From Flavobacterium ranwuense (GTDB taxonomy: Bacteria > Bacteroidota > Bacteroidia > Flavobacteriales > Flavobacteriaceae): 64,000 bases of DNA. Below the pieces are notes generated by a model, which worked only from the letters and a program-made list of their open reading frames with translations, was not told the DNA's origin and did no database searches. The stretch spans positions 1 through 64,000 of the forward strand of contig NZ_SMLH01000002.1 of assembly GCF_004349315.1 (NCBI RefSeq), in the 5' to 3' direction. How positions within the stretch are numbered: the stretch's first letter is position 1; each line of letters opens with the position of its first letter. The translations under genes were made by a program, and so were the position numbers. Shown here piece after piece: positions 60,564 through 64,000 of the stretch.

Positions 60564-60597
60564 AAAAGCCATTCGTTAATTCGGATGGCTTTTTTTA
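60564..60597 (+). terminator. typA terminator
   Basis: AAAAGCCATTCG pairs with CGGATGGCTTTT across TTAATT, then T-run. Confidence 0.88.
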
Positions 60598-60740
60598 TGC
60601 TTTTTATTTTTAGTATTTGGATGTTTTTATTAGCAAAAATATTTACTGCTAAACTATTTTTTATGTTCAAGATTGCCAAAGTTTATCAGTTGAAACTTAC
60701 TTAAAAAGAAGTTAGGGTAATAAAACGATATTTGATTCTA

Positions 60741-63536
60741 TTATCTCTTCAAGCTAAAATGGCTTTTAGCTTCTCTACCGTCTTCAAGTTTTATTGTGAA
60801 CCAATAATCGTCTGCGGGTAATGCTTCCTGAAGGAAAGTACCATCCCAACCAATACTTGAAGGAGATAATTGTTTCAGTAATTTTCCATATCGATCAAAA
60901 ATATATATAATTGCATTTTCATAAATACTGCTATTTATTCCTTTCAGATTCCAATTGTCATTGTACCCATCACCATTAGGAGTAAAGAATTTGGGCGCAT
61001 TTAATACGGCAAAACTTTTTGTTGTTTGCCCACACCCATTATTGCTTTCCACAATTAATTTGTGAAAACCACCAGGTACGTTTTCAAAAAGAGTTGAAAT
61101 TTGAAAAGAAGTTTCGGTTCCATTTTCGTATTGAACCATATATTTATAATCACTTGGATTATCGAGTTCAATTATGACTTGATTTGTTTGCTGTAAATCG
61201 TGTACAATTATATTATTTATTTTTGCTAAATAGGACAGGGTAACAATACATTTTCGTGTAGTGGTACAGCCTGATTTGTTTTTTACAGTTATAGTATATT
61301 CACCTTCTTTGTTTATGGATATAGCAGGAGTTGTTTCTCCTGTTGACCATAAATAAGTGAAATCACTGGTTGTAGCGGGTGTTGAAATTCCTGTGTTTAA
61401 CCGTATAGAAGGATTTACAAGTCCTTCGCACAGAATTATATTTTCTAAAACATCAACTTTTGGAGACGACTCGACTATAATTTCAAAATTTCCAGTTCCA
61501 TAACAACCCTCAGCATTTTCAGCTCTAATGAATACTGTTTTAGAAACCGAAACAAACGGCTCTTGAAGCTCATTTATTCCCATAGAGGCATCCTGTTCAT
61601 TTGAATAAAAAAACAAACGTACATCTGAAGGTAAATTCAATTCGGTTTTTATTAAATCTTTTTTTTGTTCTAAATCAAATGATGCTTTTCCATCACCAAG
61701 ATCACATTCATGCATTGCTTCGGGTAACAATAATATGTTTTTATTAGCATGTAAAATGACAGTTCCTATGCTATAGCAGCTTGAATTTGGTTGTGTAATT
61801 TTTGCGTATATAAGTTCATCTGGAGCACTATTTCGATAATTTACAGGAATAGATTGGGTATTGGTTATGTCATTTTCAGCATCACTAATACTATGATAAT
61901 AATATACTTCATAATCTTTTTCCCCTAAACAAATTGGCTCATTAGCCAGAGTCAAATTAAACAAAGCTAATCCATCAGTTGGAGCGCTATCTTGTGTGTC
62001 ACATTGTGTTAACTTGTAAGAAGTTGAAAGTATTTTGGGAATTTCATAAATAGTAATTGTCTTTTCAAGTGGCTCTCTGTTTTCCCCATTTACAGTTTTT
62101 ATTAGTGTTACTTTATAATCACCTGCTTGGGCATAAGTATGATAGGCATGAATATCTGTGGAGGTAAATCCATCACCAAAATCCCAAACAACAGAGTCAA
62201 TTTTCTCGACAGAATTACTATAAAAATGAGTAGCTTCCCCTAGACAATTGAATTCGTAATTAAAAGTATAAAGAAATAGAGAGGTGATAAAAGGAGGAAG
62301 GCCCTGTTCTGAACTACCTGTTTTCAAATTAATTGCATTTGGTATATAATTACAACTAGTTCCATCTAATTCAGGATTGTTGATTACCGATAATTTGTTA
62401 CGAAGGTTGTCAGTTGTAGCATATCCTGCACGGTATATCTTTTCATCAATGGCCAATTGTAAAGCTCCTGCTATTAGAGATGAAGTATTTATTATAGTCT
62501 TTGTGGATAGGATATTTGCACTTTTTAGGTCAAATTGAATTAATGAACTTTCTAAAATTGTCTCACCATTTGCATTAAATTTATTTGCTGTTACATATAA
62601 TTTTTTTGTTTTTGACGAAAACTCTGCACCATAAGGATTTGAATTACTCAACAGAGTAATTTCATTGCTTATTTTTCCTGTACTCGAATCGAAATCGTAA
62701 AGTAATACATTACCTGTATCTCTGATTTCTTGACCTTTTGGTCCCTTTTCATTTGTTCGTCTTGATGCATTGTTTGCTATAACTATTTTTTTGCCGTTTG
62801 GAGATGCTTTTAAATATCCAATTGCATTCGGAATATAGCCACCTATTGGGATATTAAGAGGAGTCATTGTCTTGACAGGATTCTTATTAACCCCTTGAGT
62901 ACTTATTTTAAAGGTATAAAAATTATTTATAAAATGTGTAATTACCCAAAAAGAAACGCCATCTCCGTGTTGAACTGCTGTTATTTTTTCAGAACATTTG
63001 TATTTGACCTCTTCACTATCATTTGGATTATAAGTGACAAGAGGAATATTCTTTTCAGTGATTACGATGTCTCCTAACCCATTATTTAACATCATGTCAA
63101 CTTGGGAATAATTCACTCCATTATTAGGAGGATCCAAGTCATTTAACGGATTGTTATCCGCATTTGCAGGAAGTGGTTGGTCAACCGTAAAAATATAATA
63201 TATATTGGGATTGTTTGGTTTTGGAACGATAATCGCCGACTGTGTACTTGAATTATGTCCTAATAAACCAAACCCATTAGGCATAATTTGATGATTTTTA
63301 TTGTAAACGATTCTGCCGTCTGTATAAAAAAGTAAATTACCGTTTTTGTCAGAAATAGTGGTACATCCTTCTTTTGTAACTAATTTGCCATTAGTTAAAG
63401 CTACCGGACTTCCTGAATTGAAATCGAGACCGGCATTATTACCAAAATACCATATAGCCGCTTCTTTTTGTCCAAAAGAAGGAACAGTTAAAAAAAGGAA
63501 AAAAAACAATAAATAATAATATTTCATAACTATCAA
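60741..63536 (-). CDS. Secreted protein with T9SS type B sorting domain, paralogue 1
   Basis: A 931-residue secreted protein. The N-terminus MIVMKYYYLLFFFLFLTVPSFG is a signal peptide; the start may be the internal MKYYYL. Residues about 20-430 have a beta-propeller look (EAAIWYFGNNAGLDFNSGSPVALTNGKLVT...). A PKD domain follows near 445-495 (SVVWDFGDGFTSTDIHAYHTYAQAGDYKVTLI), then further Ig-like units and one with WSTGETTPAISI near 730. The last 85 residues (FFTPNGDGYNDNWNLKGI ... IYIFDRYGKLLKQL ... HFSLKR) are the type B sorting domain for the type IX system. A closely related gene begins just to its right. Confidence 0.92.
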   Translation of the reverse strand: MIVMKYYYLLFFFLFLTVPSFGQKEAAIWYFGNNAGLDFNSGSPVALTNGKLVTKEGCTTISDKNGNLLFYTDGRIVYNKNHQIMPNGFGLLGHNSSTQSAIIVPKPNNPNIYYIFTVDQPLPANADNNPLNDLDPPNNGVNYSQVDMMLNNGLGDIVITEKNIPLVTYNPNDSEEVKYKCSEKITAVQHGDGVSFWVITHFINNFYTFKISTQGVNKNPVKTMTPLNIPIGGYIPNAIGYLKASPNGKKIVIANNASRRTNEKGPKGQEIRDTGNVLLYDFDSSTGKISNEITLLSNSNPYGAEFSSKTKKLYVTANKFNANGETILESSLIQFDLKSANILSTKTIINTSSLIAGALQLAIDEKIYRAGYATTDNLRNKLSVINNPELDGTSCNYIPNAINLKTGSSEQGLPPFITSLFLYTFNYEFNCLGEATHFYSNSVEKIDSVVWDFGDGFTSTDIHAYHTYAQAGDYKVTLIKTVNGENREPLEKTITIYEIPKILSTSYKLTQCDTQDSAPTDGLALFNLTLANEPICLGEKDYEVYYYHSISDAENDITNTQSIPVNYRNSAPDELIYAKITQPNSSCYSIGTVILHANKNILLLPEAMHECDLGDGKASFDLEQKKDLIKTELNLPSDVRLFFYSNEQDASMGINELQEPFVSVSKTVFIRAENAEGCYGTGNFEIIVESSPKVDVLENIILCEGLVNPSIRLNTGISTPATTSDFTYLWSTGETTPAISINKEGEYTITVKNKSGCTTTRKCIVTLSYLAKINNIIVHDLQQTNQVIIELDNPSDYKYMVQYENGTETSFQISTLFENVPGGFHKLIVESNNGCGQTTKSFAVLNAPKFFTPNGDGYNDNWNLKGINSSIYENAIIYIFDRYGKLLKQLSPSSIGWDGTFLQEALPADDYWFTIKLEDGREAKSHFSLKR

Positions 63537-63593
63537 ATATAGTCAATATCTACAAAAAAATGCAATATTATGAATCATGAATATGGTTACATA

Positions 63594-64000
63594 TTATCTT
63601 TTTAAGCTAAAATGTCCTTTAGCTTCCCTGCCGTCATCCAATTTTATGGTATACCAATAATCATCTCCAGATAAGGGTAGACCCAAAAATGTACCATCCC
63701 AGCCTTGACTGGATGCAACAATTTGTTTTAAAAGCTTACCGTAACGATCAAAAATATAGATGATTGAATTTTCATTGAAATTTTTATTTACTCCTTTTAC
63801 ATTCCAATAGTCATTGTATCCGTCTCCATTTGGGGTGAAAAATTTTGGAACACCAATTACGGCTACGGTTTGGCTTACGGTTCCACAACCATTTTTATCA
63901 TTAATGTATACTTCATGAATTCCGGCAGATACATTATCAAAGAAATTAGAATCCTGAAAAGGTCCAGAAGGAGCGTCCAAGCTATATTGATATTGTCCCT
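63594..64000 (-). CDS. C-terminal part of a second T9SS type B protein (cut by window edge)
   Basis: Only the last 135 residues are visible; the frame is open to the window edge, so the gene continues beyond it. The end is FFTPNGDGYNDYWNVKGV ... IYIFDRYGKLLKQI ... GWDGTFL ... HFSLKR, highly similar to the sorting domain of the gene at 60741-63536. The two are tandem paralogues on the same strand, 57 bases apart. Function beyond export cannot be judged from the fragment. Confidence 0.9.
   Translation of the reverse strand, partial: GQYQYSLDAPSGPFQDSNFFDNVSAGIHEVYINDKNGCGTVSQTVAVIGVPKFFTPNGDGYNDYWNVKGVNKNFNENSIIYIFDRYGKLLKQIVASSQGWDGTFLGLPLSGDDYWYTIKLDDGREAKGHFSLKR

Overview
The window is a piece of chromosome from a member of the Flavobacteriaceae (Bacteroidota), most likely Flavobacterium or a close relative. 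The evidence is as follows. The DNA is AT-rich. Genes lack Shine-Dalgarno-like spacers and are instead preceded by the Bacteroidota -7 promoter box TAnnTTTG. SecA is about 1110 residues and has no zinc tail. Three proteins end in the type B sorting domain of the type IX secretion system. The ribosomal run L28-L33-DUF4295-FtsY and a bacillithiol gene (bshC) are present, and many proteins are typical of the phylum.

Layout. 1-1 kb: an orphan gene that looks like an inserted cassette, then a structured repeat. 1-9 kb: secA, a DUF2795 gene, a cobalamin adenosyltransferase / ATP-grasp pair, an ABC ATPase, a surface lipoprotein and a methyltransferase. 9-15 kb: an unusual SDR oxidoreductase, a small membrane protein, a beta-barrel protein, an ABC-F ATPase and a toxin-antitoxin pair. 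15-25 kb: glycosyltransferase, 2-oxoacid dehydrogenase E2, DnaQ-like exonuclease, FAH-family hydrolase coupled to an Hpt protein, cinA, rpmB-rpmG-DUF4295-ftsY and a serine hydrolase. 25-34 kb: lipoprotein/DUF721 pair, ndk, bshC, a giant T9SS type B protein and a B12-binding radical SAM protein. 34-38 kb: a three-gene biotin-dependent acyl-CoA carboxylase cluster. 38-46 kb: a two-component system, DUF1573 protein, aldo/keto reductase, a CHASE4-like hybrid kinase and an aldehyde dehydrogenase. 46-54 kb: small secreted proteins, a porin, an amidase, rimO, a FadL/OmpP1-type transporter and an Asn/Trp/Gly repeat lipoprotein. 54-64 kb: proS, three tRNA-Glu genes with rpsT, a PAS kinase and its receiver, typA, and two tandem T9SS type B proteins, the last cut by the window edge.

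The window is mostly housekeeping with scattered envelope and signalling genes. There is no prophage, insertion sequence, CRISPR array or rRNA operon. The most interesting material is between genes. A structured intergenic element occurs six times in 64 kb, on both strands, sometimes in the 5' leader of a gene (rimO, a lipoprotein) and once behind a good promoter. A second shared sequence lies upstream of two unrelated accessory genes (near 570-670 and 12220-12290) and may mark integron-like cassettes; one of these genes carries an RX4H motif of the HEPN type. Other points are an in-frame heptanucleotide microsatellite in a methyltransferase, an SDR lacking its catalytic tyrosine and carrying a zinc knuckle, a CX4CX2C radical SAM motif, and a duplicated gene 3' end. 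All family assignments come from reading the sequence without database searches.
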